Below, piece by piece: positions 35,108 to 46,249 of a stretch of 64,000 nt of DNA; within the stretch, counting starts at the first letter, position 1, and each line of letters starts with the position of its first letter. Made by a program: the position numbers and the translations under genes. Under the pieces are notes generated by a model. The model searched no databases and had not been told where the DNA came from. It saw only the letters and a list, made by a program, of their open reading frames with translations. The DNA comes from Cryptomeria japonica (taxonomy: Eukaryota; Streptophyta; Pinopsida; Cupressales; Cupressaceae), in the NCBI RefSeq assembly GCF_030272615.1, contig NC_081407.1:438681230-438745229 (forward strand). Direction: 5' to 3'.

Positions 35108-36586
35108 CCGTAGAGGGCTCCCTATGTATCAGTATTGTACCATTTTTGTATGATGATGTAGACACCTGCGGGTGCTTTTGTAGCCATATGATTTTGACAT
35201 CATTGTATCATGACACTTTATATATTTATATGAGACGATTCATCTTTGCGGCAGCTATATGCATGTGTACCTATGTGATGAGATGTTTCATGATGTATGC
35301 TTATGATATGGATGCAAATATGTACATGATGCAATGCAATATTTGTTCTTTTATGTTTTATATGTTATGCATGATGCAAATGTGAATGAATGTAATGCAG
35401 ACAAATATGATAATGCAAATAACTATTTACATGATGAGAATATAAAATGTGCTAACAGGCGTTGTGTGCAGGGTGTGATGCAGTTGTGATATCTATATGT
35501 ATGTATGAAATGCTTATATGTGGTAATGCAGGTGTAACTACATGAAATGCAAATGTTTTTAGCATGTCATTATACTCAGTCATGTGATAGCAGGCTACAC
35601 GGATGCGAAATCAAGAAAGGGGGATGAAAGACAGAAGATATGAAAGTGAAAGAGCTTCTTGTGCGTTATCATCATTGAGCTTTATTATGGCAAAATAGGT
35701 TATGACAATCGAGGCATATGTTCGACCCAGAAAGTCATTGTACCTGTTCGCAAGGAGATAAGACAGTCACAAACAAGGAATGCCCCAATTCACACTAGAC
35801 TCTCAGTGTCCTCATATCCATGGACAAGTCATAGCATTATTAAGAGACAATCCATAGACAGCAAATACAAATAGGTGACGATACCCCATCCTCGCCTTTC
35901 TAGTCAAAGACATCCTGGAGATAGAATCTCTAGTCAGAGACATCCCAGAAAAGCTAAAAGACAAGTCACCAAAAAAAAGATGAAATCAAAAGAAAACCAA
36001 GACTCGACACCAACATCCACTGTAGTCCTCAAGTTTAGTGTCTCTTGTCTCTTGTATAAGTCTCATTTGATTGTGGTCACAATGTTTACTTTCACAAAAA
36101 GGATAGATAGCACTGAACCATAATGTTGTCTGAGTCTGTTGAAAGATTTGATTTGTTGAAGCCCATTGTTGCTGCTGTGTCTCATCTAAAACTGACTGAA
36201 TCCATGAAACTGATACTTTATTGCGGAGAAGATGATACTTTATTATGGATCTGTGATGCAAATGTTGCTTTATTGCGGATTGTGCACAGATAGACTGAAG
36301 GAACCTGGAAGAAACTATACTCCTTGAAACATTTGATGTTCTCAGTTCCACACCCATCACTAGACGTAGGATTTGCCTTAGCCACAGATAGGATCTGATT
36401 TATTATGGATGGAAAGGGAGGTGAAAAGGAAGGTTTATTATGAATGGCTAACCAATCTTGAGTAGATCATTAACAAGCCATGATGGGAATGGGTAAGTTT
36501 ATTATGGATGAATTGGTCGTGAGTGTGTGCAAAGTGAAGTGATGAAAGAGAATCCTAAAGGAGAGAGGAGCAATGTCTCTACACAT
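35108..36586. other. Element C, between the two convergent genes
   Basis: Non-coding. 35250-35560 is rich in ATGATGCAAATG and ATATG words, and 36220-36510 repeats TTTATTATGGAT-like words at uneven spacing. It is shared 3' sequence of both transcripts. Confidence 0.5.
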
Positions 36587-36737
36587 GGCGCTGGTGACCC
36601 AGTTTTCACCATGGTACTTGCCCAGGGCGCCACCGAAGTGGTTTTCACCGTTGGACGAAATTATTTCTCTTTACTTTTTTCAAATTTTCAATGTTTTTTT
36701 TTTGTGTCACAAGGCGCCTGTTTGCCAGGTTTTCACC
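36587..36737 (-). ncRNA. Three GGTG-AAAA bulged hairpins after pol of element C
   Basis: In gag sense each unit has an outer arm GGTG pairing with CGCC, an unpaired AAAA on the 5' side and a 4-bp inner stem. Copy at 36737-36713: inner CCTG/CAGG, loop GCAAA. Copy at 36649-36626: inner CCAC/GTGG, loop TTCG (a cUUCGg tetraloop in RNA). Copy at 36610-36587: inner CTGG/CCAG, loop GTCA. The inner pairs change together while the outer arm and the A4 bulge are kept. Related copies lie in element A at 54289-54313 and 50805-50827. Role unknown; the copies start about 90 bases after the gag-pol stop. Confidence 0.7.
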
Positions 36738-36825
36738 AAGTAAAGATTTTTATATTTTAAGATTTTTTTGTATTTTTGAATTTTTTTGATTTTTTGTATT
36801 TTTTGAATTAGGATACTTTGAAGAG

Positions 36826-39800
36826 CTATGTGTAAAACCTACGAAGGTGCATGTTGTTGATAGGATCCTCCAAAGGTTCACCTTCTATAGTTGAGAGCTG
36901 ATGTGCCCCAGATCCATATGCTACTATAATGACGTAAGGACCAAGCCAGTTTGGTTCGAACTTGCCCTTCTTCTCTCTGTCTTGCTGATTTTTGAGATTT
37001 TCTCTAAGAACCAAGTCACCTACCTCAAATGTGTGAGGCTTTACCTTGTAATTGTAGTTGCATTGTTCCTTGACTGAATGATGTGTAGCTTGATTGAATG
37101 TCTTCATCGATGAAGGAACTGAGATAGAATTACTAGTGTGTGGACTACACAGGCCCGTATGCATGTCACCTAAAGAAGTTTGGGCATCCCTGATAACAAA
37201 GTCCTTCAAGGAAGCTCCATTAAAGGTCCATGATGTATCACTAGAAGGGAAAGGATGTGTGGAACAAGTAGATGAGTGATGAAGGCTTATGATTGTGAAA
37301 AGAAGTGAAAGTAGGATAGCATGATGGAGACTTAGGATCAACAAGTAATCTTTTTGACTTGTAATTGTAGAATTTTTGCCCCCAGTTATTTTGATATTAG
37401 GGGAGATCAACTCTTGCTCTTTTTCTTTCATTGGATTTTTATCCTTGACCTTGATTTTTGCAGAGTTCAATAGATTTTTATTTTGATTTGGACTAAAGGA
37501 CTTTCCTTTAGTTTTGACTTTTAGATTTTTCTTTTCAAAGCTTGATTTTTCATTCCCAATGAGTAAGGGCTTTTGTAATTCTTGTTGATCAAAGTCTGGG
37601 AGCGGAGAGGAAATGGAATGAGTGGATGATATGGTAAAGCTATGTGAGTTCTCAAGAGGTTTGGTGATATGCTGAATAGATTCTTTGTTGGAACCACTCT
37701 TAGGACTATTGATATCCAGAGTTGCTTGCACCACTAGAGGAGATTTACATTCAGACTTAGTAGCCACAACACTAGGTGGTTCATACCCAATTCCTTGGCA
37801 TTGCAACTTGTTTGTAGACTGTTCCTGTTGATTGAATACCTTAGGAGATAATGGGAGTTGGTCAACATGAAATATATACTCACCACATCCTAGGTCTTTA
37901 ATCTTGAACTTTTCTTTTAGCTCTGCTTGTTTGGATGTAGAAGCTTTTAGTGATTCTGGATCCACATATGCTGATGAAGGAATAGCTTCACGATTGACTG
38001 GGATTGTTATTTCTGATTGAGGTTGTAGATTGTTGCAATATATGAATGGATTTGGATCCGCTTTGATGGTCACTTCAACTCCATTGTGAGGAAACTTAAT
38101 GCATTGGTGATATGTGGATGGGATTTCCCTCATTTCATGAATCCAAGGGCGTCCTAGCAATATGTTATAAGTGAGATCTGAATCCAGGACTTGACAAACC
38201 ACATCCTTTGTAACTGGCCCAACTCTGAGAGGTAAGGTGACTGTACCCTTGGAACGCTCTTCGTCATCATATGCCTTAATGGTAATTTTGTTTGTAGAAT
38301 TCACAGCTTTATTAGAATATCCCAATTGTGTAATAGTGTTCAATGTGCAAATGTTTAGACCTACTCCTCCATCTATCAAGACTCTTTTTATTCGATGTTT
38401 GTGTATGAAGGCTTCAATGTGTAATGGTGCATTATGTGGCTGACTTACGAAGGCATCATCGGCTTCTGTGAAAGTAAGGGAATGTGGAATGGAAAGGTAT
38501 CCCACCATGGCTTGAAACTGGTCCATGTTCAGATCACTAGGAACAGGAGTGTCTCTCAAAATTTTGTCAAGAATGGCTTTATGTGCAAGGGATATGTGTA
38601 AGAGCTCAAGTATGGAGATGAGCGCGGGTGTCTTCCCTAACTGTTCTACAAGGTCATACTCAGGTTTGGTTGATGAGGAAGCAGTGTTTTTAGCTGGAGC
38701 ACCTTGCAAAGTGAATTTACCTTGGCGGGTTGTAACATGACATTCAGAGGTAGGTTCGGAAGAAGATCCAATGCCTTTTAGAACAATCTTGGGTCTTCGA
38801 GTAGAATTCTCAGACACTTTGTCCTTGATGATAATGGTAGAGACATAATTGTCCATCGAGATGTGATTGATGGTTGAATCATAGTTGTAAGATGCTCTGG
38901 TATAGTTGGTTTGATCATCTGTGGCTTTAGCTTTTCCCTTGTCATGCTTTGGGAATGGTTCTTTAAACATCTCATGTTCTTGATTGGATGAGTGTCCCTC
39001 AATCTCAATGTCACCTCTATCAATGAGATCTTGTATGATGTTCTTCAGTCGATGACAATTTCCTGTCTTATGACCCTTGCTCTTATGAAATTTACAATAT
39101 TCATCATCATTCCACCAATTTGGTTTAACCTTTGGTTCATATGGAGGAAAATCTGGAATAGTGATTACCTTGTTTGCCACTAGCTTCTTGAAGACTGACT
39201 CAAGTGGTTCTCCCAATGGGGTGTACTTCCTTCGTGATCTAGAAGTTGTTTGAGTATTCACTTGATTGTTTGTAGAACTTGATCCCGAAAAAATGAATTT
39301 GGGCCGCATTGTGTTGGCATCAACAACACCATCATTGACTATGTTCTTGTTTTTATTCCAAAATCTTGGCTTATCTTTTCCTTTAAAGTCATCTTTGTTT
39401 TCCTTGAATATCTTGATGACTCCTTGTTCAATTAGGACCTTTTCTGTCACTAAGCCTTTTTCAATAACGTCCTTGAAGGTGGACAAACAAGCTTTCCTTA
39501 GATCATAGCCAATGTCTTTGTTAACATTTTGGGTGAACATTTCTACCATTTGTTTTTGTGGAATTTCACAAGAGCATCTACTCACTAGATTTCTCCATCT
39601 TTGTAAAAATGATGCAAAAAACTCTCCCTCTTTTTGCTTGGTGTTGCACAAAGTAGTGACTGATATGTCTGTCTCTATGTTGTAGGAGAAATGTTGAATA
39701 AATGCCTCTGCTAAGTCACCCCATGACTTAATACCAGGTGGGAGTTGGGAGAACCATTCCATAGCTTGATCGCCTAGGCTCTGTGGGAATAATCTCATCA

Positions 39801-40941
39801 AATATGTCTCTTCTGCTGCTATCTCAATGCAAGCTGTGAAAAATTGTGTTATGTGTGCCTTAGGATCCCCTTTTCCTCTATACTTATCAAATTTAGGCAT
39901 TACAAAGTGTGTAGGAAAAGGAGGCATTGGAATGCTCTTGTCAAATGGATAAGGACATATGTCTCTCATTGTGTATGTTGGCTTCGGTGTATTTATGTCC
40001 TCCATTTTCTTTTGTAAGTCCCTGATTTGTTGCTCCAAATTGTTCTTAGGTGGAGATCGACTTCTTGGACCATACCCCATGCTTGAGGCACCAATTGGAG
40101 GAGGAGCATGTTGCATATATGGATGATATTGATCATACACATGTTCATATGGAGGAGGTCTATAGTGATGCTGCATATATGGACCACTTGGTATAGATTC
40201 ATGTTGAGGAATGAAATATCTATTTTGTCCATGTATACCATACTCTACAGGCATGTCATGTTCTAATGTGTTGCCCCCAAATTTGACACGGGGTTTCCTT
40301 GTGTCCAAATTTTGAGCATGCCTTTGAATATCCAATTGCTTTGGTGGTTGATCCTTAGCGTTGATATGTGATTGAGCATATTTCTCTGCATAAGACTTCC
40401 ATAATGGTCTGCGAAGGTGAGTATCATATGCTTGACCATGTGTATGTGGGACCTCTGGTTTTTGAAGCAAAGCTGATGGTGATTCAGGTACCATATGTGG
40501 TCCTCTATTGCCTCCACTATTAGGTCTCCTTTGATCCATGTTGGAGTGAGGTTGTTGCAAAGGTCGATTTTCCATTATTTGAGACATGTCAAAATCATGA
40601 GGTATCTTGGCTCCACTTCATGCCATCATTTGTAAGAAGTATTGTCTATCCCTCCTCATTATTTCCTCAACCAATCGATTGAAATGGGGATCCATAATGG
40701 ATTCTTCCACATCTGCTGAATGTATCGAAAAGTTGTCCATATCATCATTGTGTGTATCATTGTTGTTTGTAGTATCCATGTTCTCAACATTTGGAATGTT
40801 TCTATAGGCATCCATGTCAGGTAATGTAGTATGATCAAAATTGAAAAAGATATCATTGTTATACTCATAAGAACTCATGTTTGCAGACTCTTGAGCCTCT
40901 TTAGTTTCTCTCCTAGATTTTTGAAGGCGGGTTTCAACCAT
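36826..40941 (-). CDS. Gag-protease fused in frame to integrase C-terminus (element C)
   Basis: On the minus strand a 1,253-codon frame runs from an ATG at 40587 to 36826. A further 107 codons from an ATG at 40941 join it in frame through one TGA (40618-40620). Domains (residues from 40587): Pro/His/Tyr-rich N-terminus; Retrotrans_gag at about 225-340 (YLMRLFPQSLGDQAMEWF, FIQHFSYNI, FLQRWRNLVSRC); zinc knuckle CKFHKSKGHKTGNC near 495; aspartic protease near 738 (VLIDGGVGLNIC, then [12 protein letters not shown]). A low-complexity linker and a hydrophobic stretch (about 1079-1104) follow. The integrase C-terminus FEVGDLVLREN ... NWLGPYVIIV ... NNMHLRRFYT ends it. RT, both RNase H domains and the integrase core are absent, unlike element A. 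The product could form particles but not copy or insert DNA. The TGA may be recent damage. Confidence 0.88.
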
Positions 40942-42524
40942 GAACTAGGTATTGACCAAGATGTGTGAGACTAGATGAAAAATGGAAAAAGTATGGAAGA
41001 CCAAGAGTTGGATGGAATGTAAATGAATCTGAGGTGTACTTGCAATGTCCAAAGTGTAAGACCAAGTATGTATGTAGTAGAGTAGGTGTGACTTCCAAAG
41101 AGAGGATAGTTTCTCTTGATGAGGTAAGTTGACCTTGACTCTAAGTAAGACCAAATGAGACCCAAAGGTGATAGACCTTGATGAGGGACCACTTAGCAAA
41201 ATGTTGTTGTATGTAGTGTGTTGACAAAGTATGATGAGGACAAGCAAGTGACCTTTTGACTCAAGTTTAGACAAATGTGAATGTAATGTAAGGTGTAAAG
41301 CAATGATGGATTTTGTGAGACCCAAAGACAAGTTGAATGCTAGATGAAAACCTGGAGAAACAACCTAGGAAGCTCAAGAATTCTGAAATTGATTGCTCTT
41401 GTTTGCTGGACTGTAAAATTTTTCCAATTTGCGAAGTTGTGACCAAATCTGAATGTTTGACTGTTTTTCGTGACAAGAGGACACAATGTTGATGAGGACT
41501 CAATGTTTACAAGTGTTTAGACTCAAAATGACTCCAAGAAAAGTGTGTTGTTTGATGTAAAAATGTTTTGCATACACTTGAAGACACAAAAGACACAATG
41601 TTTTGCTGTTTGGTCTTGAATGTTTTGAATGTTTAAAATAAGTCAAGCACAATTCTTATGGCTGGCCAAGACAATAATTGTTGATCCCACATGAGGTTTT
41701 ACCCTCGAGGCTACGCTATTTAGAGTGGATACTTAGATGCTTGACCTCACTGGCTCCACCCTCGGCACTCACTTCTCAGGTCAGCCAAGCATCAGTCCCC
41801 ATGAAAACTCCCCATGGTGAACTTTGTATCTCTACTAAGAACCATATGTGTGTGGACCGCTACCAGAGGTCTGACCTCCTGCCCCAACAACTAGAAGGAT
41901 TTGGGCTTCTAAAACAAAAAGGTGCTAGTAAAGGCATCCGTTCATGTGGCCATACATGTGGCACTTTCAGCTCTATAAATATAGAAGGCTCCCAGCTGGT
42001 AGGGGTTACGCCCTACAACTGATCAAATAAATTTGATCAAATGGGTTTATGGGGAGACATAGTGTCGGTATGAACTAATCAGCACACGTTATCAATAGTT
42101 TTCACCATGAATACAGTTGTTTATAGTGGTTCGGAAGAGGTGGGTTTTCCTTGCTACCACTTGGGTCGTTCTCTTCTCACTAGTAGTCCTAATGACCACA
42201 TGGGAAGACAGGCCCTCTAAAGATTAAACAAAAAGAGCCTATTGCTCAAGACACAAAAGACAATGATTCAATTTTAGTGCACCAATTGAAGTGTTTGATA
42301 GTCTATAAAAATGAGGCACACAATAAAAATCCAAAAACCCTTGCCAAGGACCTGCAACAAAGATTTATTAGTAGTTTGGTTTGTTTCAAATGATCACCCC
42401 TTCCCGCAAGCACACAAATTAGGTAATTTTTAGATCCAAAAGACTTTGTGAAATAGGGGCCTTCAACAATGCGTTTTGTTGACCAATTCAAAGATCTGAT
42501 TCATCATAAAAAAAGACCATCTGT
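40942..42524 (-). other. Element C leader, unique part
   Basis: Untranslated leader in element sense. 41670-42060 is GC-richer and contains, on plus, a TATAAATA box (41984) followed by a GTAGGGGTTACGCCCTAC inverted repeat near 41999-42016. The plus-strand 114-codon frame here has no recognisable domain and I do not call it. Confidence 0.5.
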
Positions 42525-43440
42525 GAGATTTCCAGAAATGTAAGAAAATCCAAAAAATTTGCTAATTTTCTCCAAAAATTAATTTTTTATGAAAAATCAT
42601 AAAAAATTCATATAAAATGCAAAATCGATCCAAAAAATCTAAAATTTTTACTGGAGAGTCCTGATGGTCTTCCAATCCTGCAAATTTTTTTTTTTGCAAC
42701 AAATCTAAGGAGTTTGTGAGATATGAGTAAAATAATGCAAAACCTTAATTTTCAAAGATCTAATTTTTGAAGAATAATTTTGCATCAAATTTAAAATCAC
42801 AAAGAACGAATCCTATGTATAATTCGGAGAGATTTCCAAAAATGCAAGAAAATCTAAAAAATTCGCTAATTTGCTCTCAAAATTAATTTTTTATGAAAAA
42901 TCATAAAAAATTCATATAAATTGACAAAATGATCCAAAAAATCTAAAATTTTTACTGAATGCTTCTAATACTTTGCTTGACCTATACAAAAAATTGATGT
43001 CAAAATTTGAAGCCGTTTGTGAGATCTAATCAAAATAAGGAAAAACCCTAATTTTTAAAGATCTGATTTTTAGGGAAATATTTTGCATCAAAATTAAAAT
43101 CACAAAGAACAGATCCTATGTATAATTATGAGAGATTTCCAAAAATGTAAGAAAATCCAAAAAATTCTCTCATTTGCTCTCAAAATTAATTTTTTATGAA
43201 AAATCATAAAAAATTCATAGAAAATGAAAATTTGCTCCAACAATTCTGAATTTTGTGTTGAGAGCTCCTGATACTTTCTTCAACCTGCAAAAAAATTTGG
43301 TGCAAAATTTCTTAGCCGTTTGTGAGATATGATCAAATCTCTCCAAGATCTTGATTTTGTGTCCAAAACCCTAGCTGCACAAGGTTATTCTCCAAATTGT
43401 TTTACAAAACAACAATATAGGGTTAGAAAAATCTGCAAAA
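42525..43440 (-). repeat. 303-bp tandem repeat in the element C leader, three units
   Basis: Units start at GAGATTTCC (42525, 42829, 43132). Each contains AAAATTAATTTTTTATGAAA, an AAATCCAAAAAAT-type run and a GTTTGTGAGATA end. Diverged among themselves, so older than the insertion. It lies just after the primer-binding site in element sense. Confidence 0.85.
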
Positions 43441-43464
43441 AACACAGATCTAACAAAAATCGAT

Positions 43465-43482
43465 GTCCCACGGGGCATGCCA
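43465..43482 (-). other. Element C primer-binding site
   Basis: Minus-strand TGGCATGCCCCGTGGGAC three bases after the LTR end, similar to element A's TGGCGCCCACCATGGGGT. Confidence 0.7.
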
Positions 43483-43485
43483 AAA

Positions 43486-44263
43486 TGTATATGGTGAAAA
43501 TGGATAACAACAATAACGATATTGAAAGGCTAAATGAATTCAACCACAAAACCCTAGCCTAACAACAACAAAGATCCACCATAACATATGAAGATTACCT
43601 AAGACAATGCAAATCAACGAAATCACAAAGATTATACAATCACATGTCTAATAGGGTTTGGATCTCCGTTCTTCCTATCTCCATTGATCTTGCTTGATGT
43701 ATTTGCTCTCAGATTTTATGTGCACAAGAGCTCAACAAAGAACGGAATGTGGTTGCAAGTAGGATCACAGTGTAGTCAAGTCCTCAAGATGATTGATTAG
43801 AATGAATGATTAGGGTTTGATAATGAAGGAAGCATCTCCTTATATAGAAGGCACTATATGAAATGGAGGGATAAGATTGAGAGGTGTAAAAGGAGGTCGG
43901 CTATGATTAGAGGGTAGGTAAAAGAAATAATAAAATAATGAAAGGGGTAGGTAGTGTATGAATTAAGTGATGAATGACATGTGTCATGGGTAGAAAAGGT
44001 TAATGAATTAATTAAATAAATAAAGATTAATTTAATTAATAGAAGAAGTGGGATAATTAAATAAATAAGATATTTATTTAATTTAGGAAAAGGATAATTT
44101 AAATAAATAAATGTATTTATTTAAATGAGAAATAAGGCTAGAAGAGGATAAATGAATTAATTAAATAAATAAAGATTTATTTAATTAATAGAAGAATTAG
44201 GCTAAAGTAATTAAATAAATAAAATATTTATTTAATTAGTCATGACAATTTTGGGTGTCTACG
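43486..44263 (-). repeat. Element C 5' LTR (element sense)
   Basis: 778 bases, partner of 31165-31942. The promoter TATATAAGG is on the minus strand at 43846-43838. The outermost base is changed (ACG where the partner has ACA). Confidence 0.93.
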
Positions 44264-44876
44264 GTAATAATGCTAACCTTGGCTTGTTTTCTGTCTGCTT
44301 GAGAGATTTTCAAAGCCTAACCAGTATTTTTGCAGAACGTTTGTCAAAGAACACATCTATCGCACAAAAACAATATGACTATTGATTCGTTGTTTTTGTA
44401 GGTTCCCTGAGGAGATTCAAGTGAACTTCGTGTATTCTTTGAATTCATTTTTTAGGCACTTAAATTGCTATTTGGTTAATGAATAGATCTATCTTTTATG
44501 TTTTAAGAAAAATCTAAGAGGTAGGAGAGTATGCTCTTGTCTGCACATACAATCAGAAATCCAAACCCTTGAAGCTTTTTTTAAGTTTGATATTTGTGTA
44601 GCTTTAGTGGGCCTGTCATAGTGGGAAAAAGTAATCACCTTGTGAGAACAACCCAAGTGAGTATAGTTGGACCTGAGTATTCCAACTCACTATAATAAAT
44701 AGGCCTCTGGTGATTAAAGTCTCAGAGGACGGGATTATTTGAGTTTTCTCTTTGAGATCTCTCATATCAGGCATTTTGTAGGGCCTCACGGTCTCAATCA
44801 CATTTACGTGACTAGAACTTGTTTTGATACGTTGTCGAGCTATAGGCCTCAATCATACTTGCGTGACTTGAAGGGT

Positions 44877-45036
44877 TGTATCTATTCTGGCTCGAAAATG
44901 AACCTTTTGTACAACGTGTTAGCGACAGGTTAGTCAATCGCAACCGTTAATTACAAAATCAACGGTGTAAAACGCGTGACTAACATGCTTGTTAGTCAAT
45001 CCGTACTATAATTTTGGAGCCAGAATAGACACATCC
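44877..45036. mobile_element. MITE-like 160-bp insertion, copy M2
   Basis: Partner of 12611-12770. Left end TGTATCTATTCTGGCTC; the right end inverted reads TGTGTCTATTCTGGCTC (three bases from the edge), giving a terminal inverted repeat of about 20 bases. Flanking direct repeats are acttgaagggt (44866-44876) and acttcaagggg (45037-45047). The central palindrome is imperfect in this copy. It inserted into the leader of element A. Confidence 0.68.
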
Positions 45037-45469
45037 ACTTCAAGGGGTAATTTCAAATGAAATTCCTTACTAAGAATAATAAGATGGAGGCTACCTGATT
45101 CACCTTCGAAAGGGGGATAATCTTTGTGCAAGAGAGATAGTAACTCTCCCAAGATAATTTCCATTTCGTGCCCCCATTAGCATTTGGAGTCGGCTAATAT
45201 GGTGCTGAAAATCCATTGTGTGAGACTCATCAATCGTATTCTGATTAGCTATTGGGTGTGTACCTAAGTTTGCAAGCAAAGGTTTTCTTCTCTAAGCCAA
45301 CTTTCGTAGGGTTAGTGTGTTGTGCTTGAAGTCATTATACATCTTGCATGTTTACTATGTTTTCATCCTTGAAACTGAACCTGAAATATTGAAACTGGAG
45401 AAAACAATCAACAATGTCAAAAACTCAGTGATCAAAACTCTGTCTGTGTCAGAAACTAGTCTCTGTCTA

Positions 45470-45815
45470 GTCCTCTGTCGTACGAGTCTACTGAATTATC
45501 ATCTGGCTATATGTATAGTATCATACGAGTCTTCCTTTTTGTCGTCTAGTTATAGACCTATTGTCGTATGAGTTTGAATTCATCATGTCAGTTTGTCATT
45601 CGAATCTGTCAGAATTATCGTCCTGGTCCTTAGAATTGTCATCTGACCTATGAAACACTATCATATGAGTAATCATTATCTTCATTAGATTATCGTCTGG
45701 AGAACCTTAAACTGTCATGCAAGTATAGGCAGCAACTAGTACGAGAAATTGCCTGTGTCATCTAGGACTTGCTAAATTGTCGTCTGGGTCTGAATACTCT
45801 GTCGTACAAAATTCT
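45470..45815 (+). repeat. TCGTACGAGT array in the element A leader
   Basis: About twelve degenerate units of a TGTCGTACGAGT or AATTATCGTCTGG word at 25-40 base spacing, for example at 45478, 45520, 45561, 45611, 45638, 45700 and 45777. The same words in inverted orientation occur before the PMD gene (57660-57895). Confidence 0.65.
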
Positions 45816-46014
45816 GATTTTGTCAGTCCAGAAACTTGTCTGTTTGCATACTTTTCCAGAAGTGTTATACTTGTCTAATCAGTCTATAGTGAGCATATAT
45901 CTGGTCATCATAATTCTGAGCATAAACAATCTTGATAGTGTACCCCTGTCGTTGTGTTACATGATTTTGTCAATAATCTTTTAGCTAGTTCAATCAACTA
46001 CTTATTAGCTTAAG

Positions 46015-46170
46015 CTACTTGGATCACGTCTTATAAAAGATGGATCATTCTTGAAACCAGACCGAGTCTTTGTCACTTCTCTCAAATCAAACTAAGTTAC
46101 TTAGATCATGTCTTATACAGGATAGATCATTCCTGAAACCAAACCGAGTCTTAGTCACTTCTCTCAAATC
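46015..46170 (+). repeat. 82-bp tandem duplication
   Basis: Two copies of a unit with GATCATTC, TGAAACCA, CCGAGTCTT and CACTTCTCTCAAATCA; period 82 bases. Confidence 0.88.
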
Positions 46171-46249
46171 ACTATGTCAAACGAACAACTAGCTTCAATT
46201 TGATCTTGACATCTACATCACATCTAGCTCTTGGTCACATCAGTTATAA

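Larger units (their letters stand above)
31165..44263 (-). mobile_element. Element C: young non-autonomous Tat-lineage element, minus strand
   Basis: Both LTRs are 778 bases (31165-31942 and 43486-44263) with about 14 differences counted by eye. The target duplication is gtaat (31160-31164 and 44264-44268). On the minus strand the LTR begins TGTAGACACCC and ends CACCATATACA. A TGGC...CCGTGGGAC primer site and an AAAGAGGGGCAAAA polypurine tract (the same tract as element A) set the orientation. Order in element sense: leader with 303-bp repeats, gag-protease fused to the integrase C-terminus (40941-36826), RNA hairpins, then the plant mobile domain gene on the opposite strand, then tandem arrays. 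No RT, RNase H or integrase core is present. It must be mobilised by enzymes supplied in trans. Confidence 0.93.
44264..46249 (+). other. Element A leader, second part
   Basis: Continues the leader after element C. It holds the MITE-like copy M2, an array of TCGTACGAGT and AATTRTCGTCTGG words (45470-45815) and an 82-bp tandem duplication (46015-46170). No convincing gene; the short frames at 44739-45571 are not conserved. Confidence 0.7.

Noticed and set aside
41678-42022. 114-codon plus-strand frame in the element C leader
   Set aside because: No domain, opposite to gag and within the leader. The TATA-like box before its end is not placed to express it.
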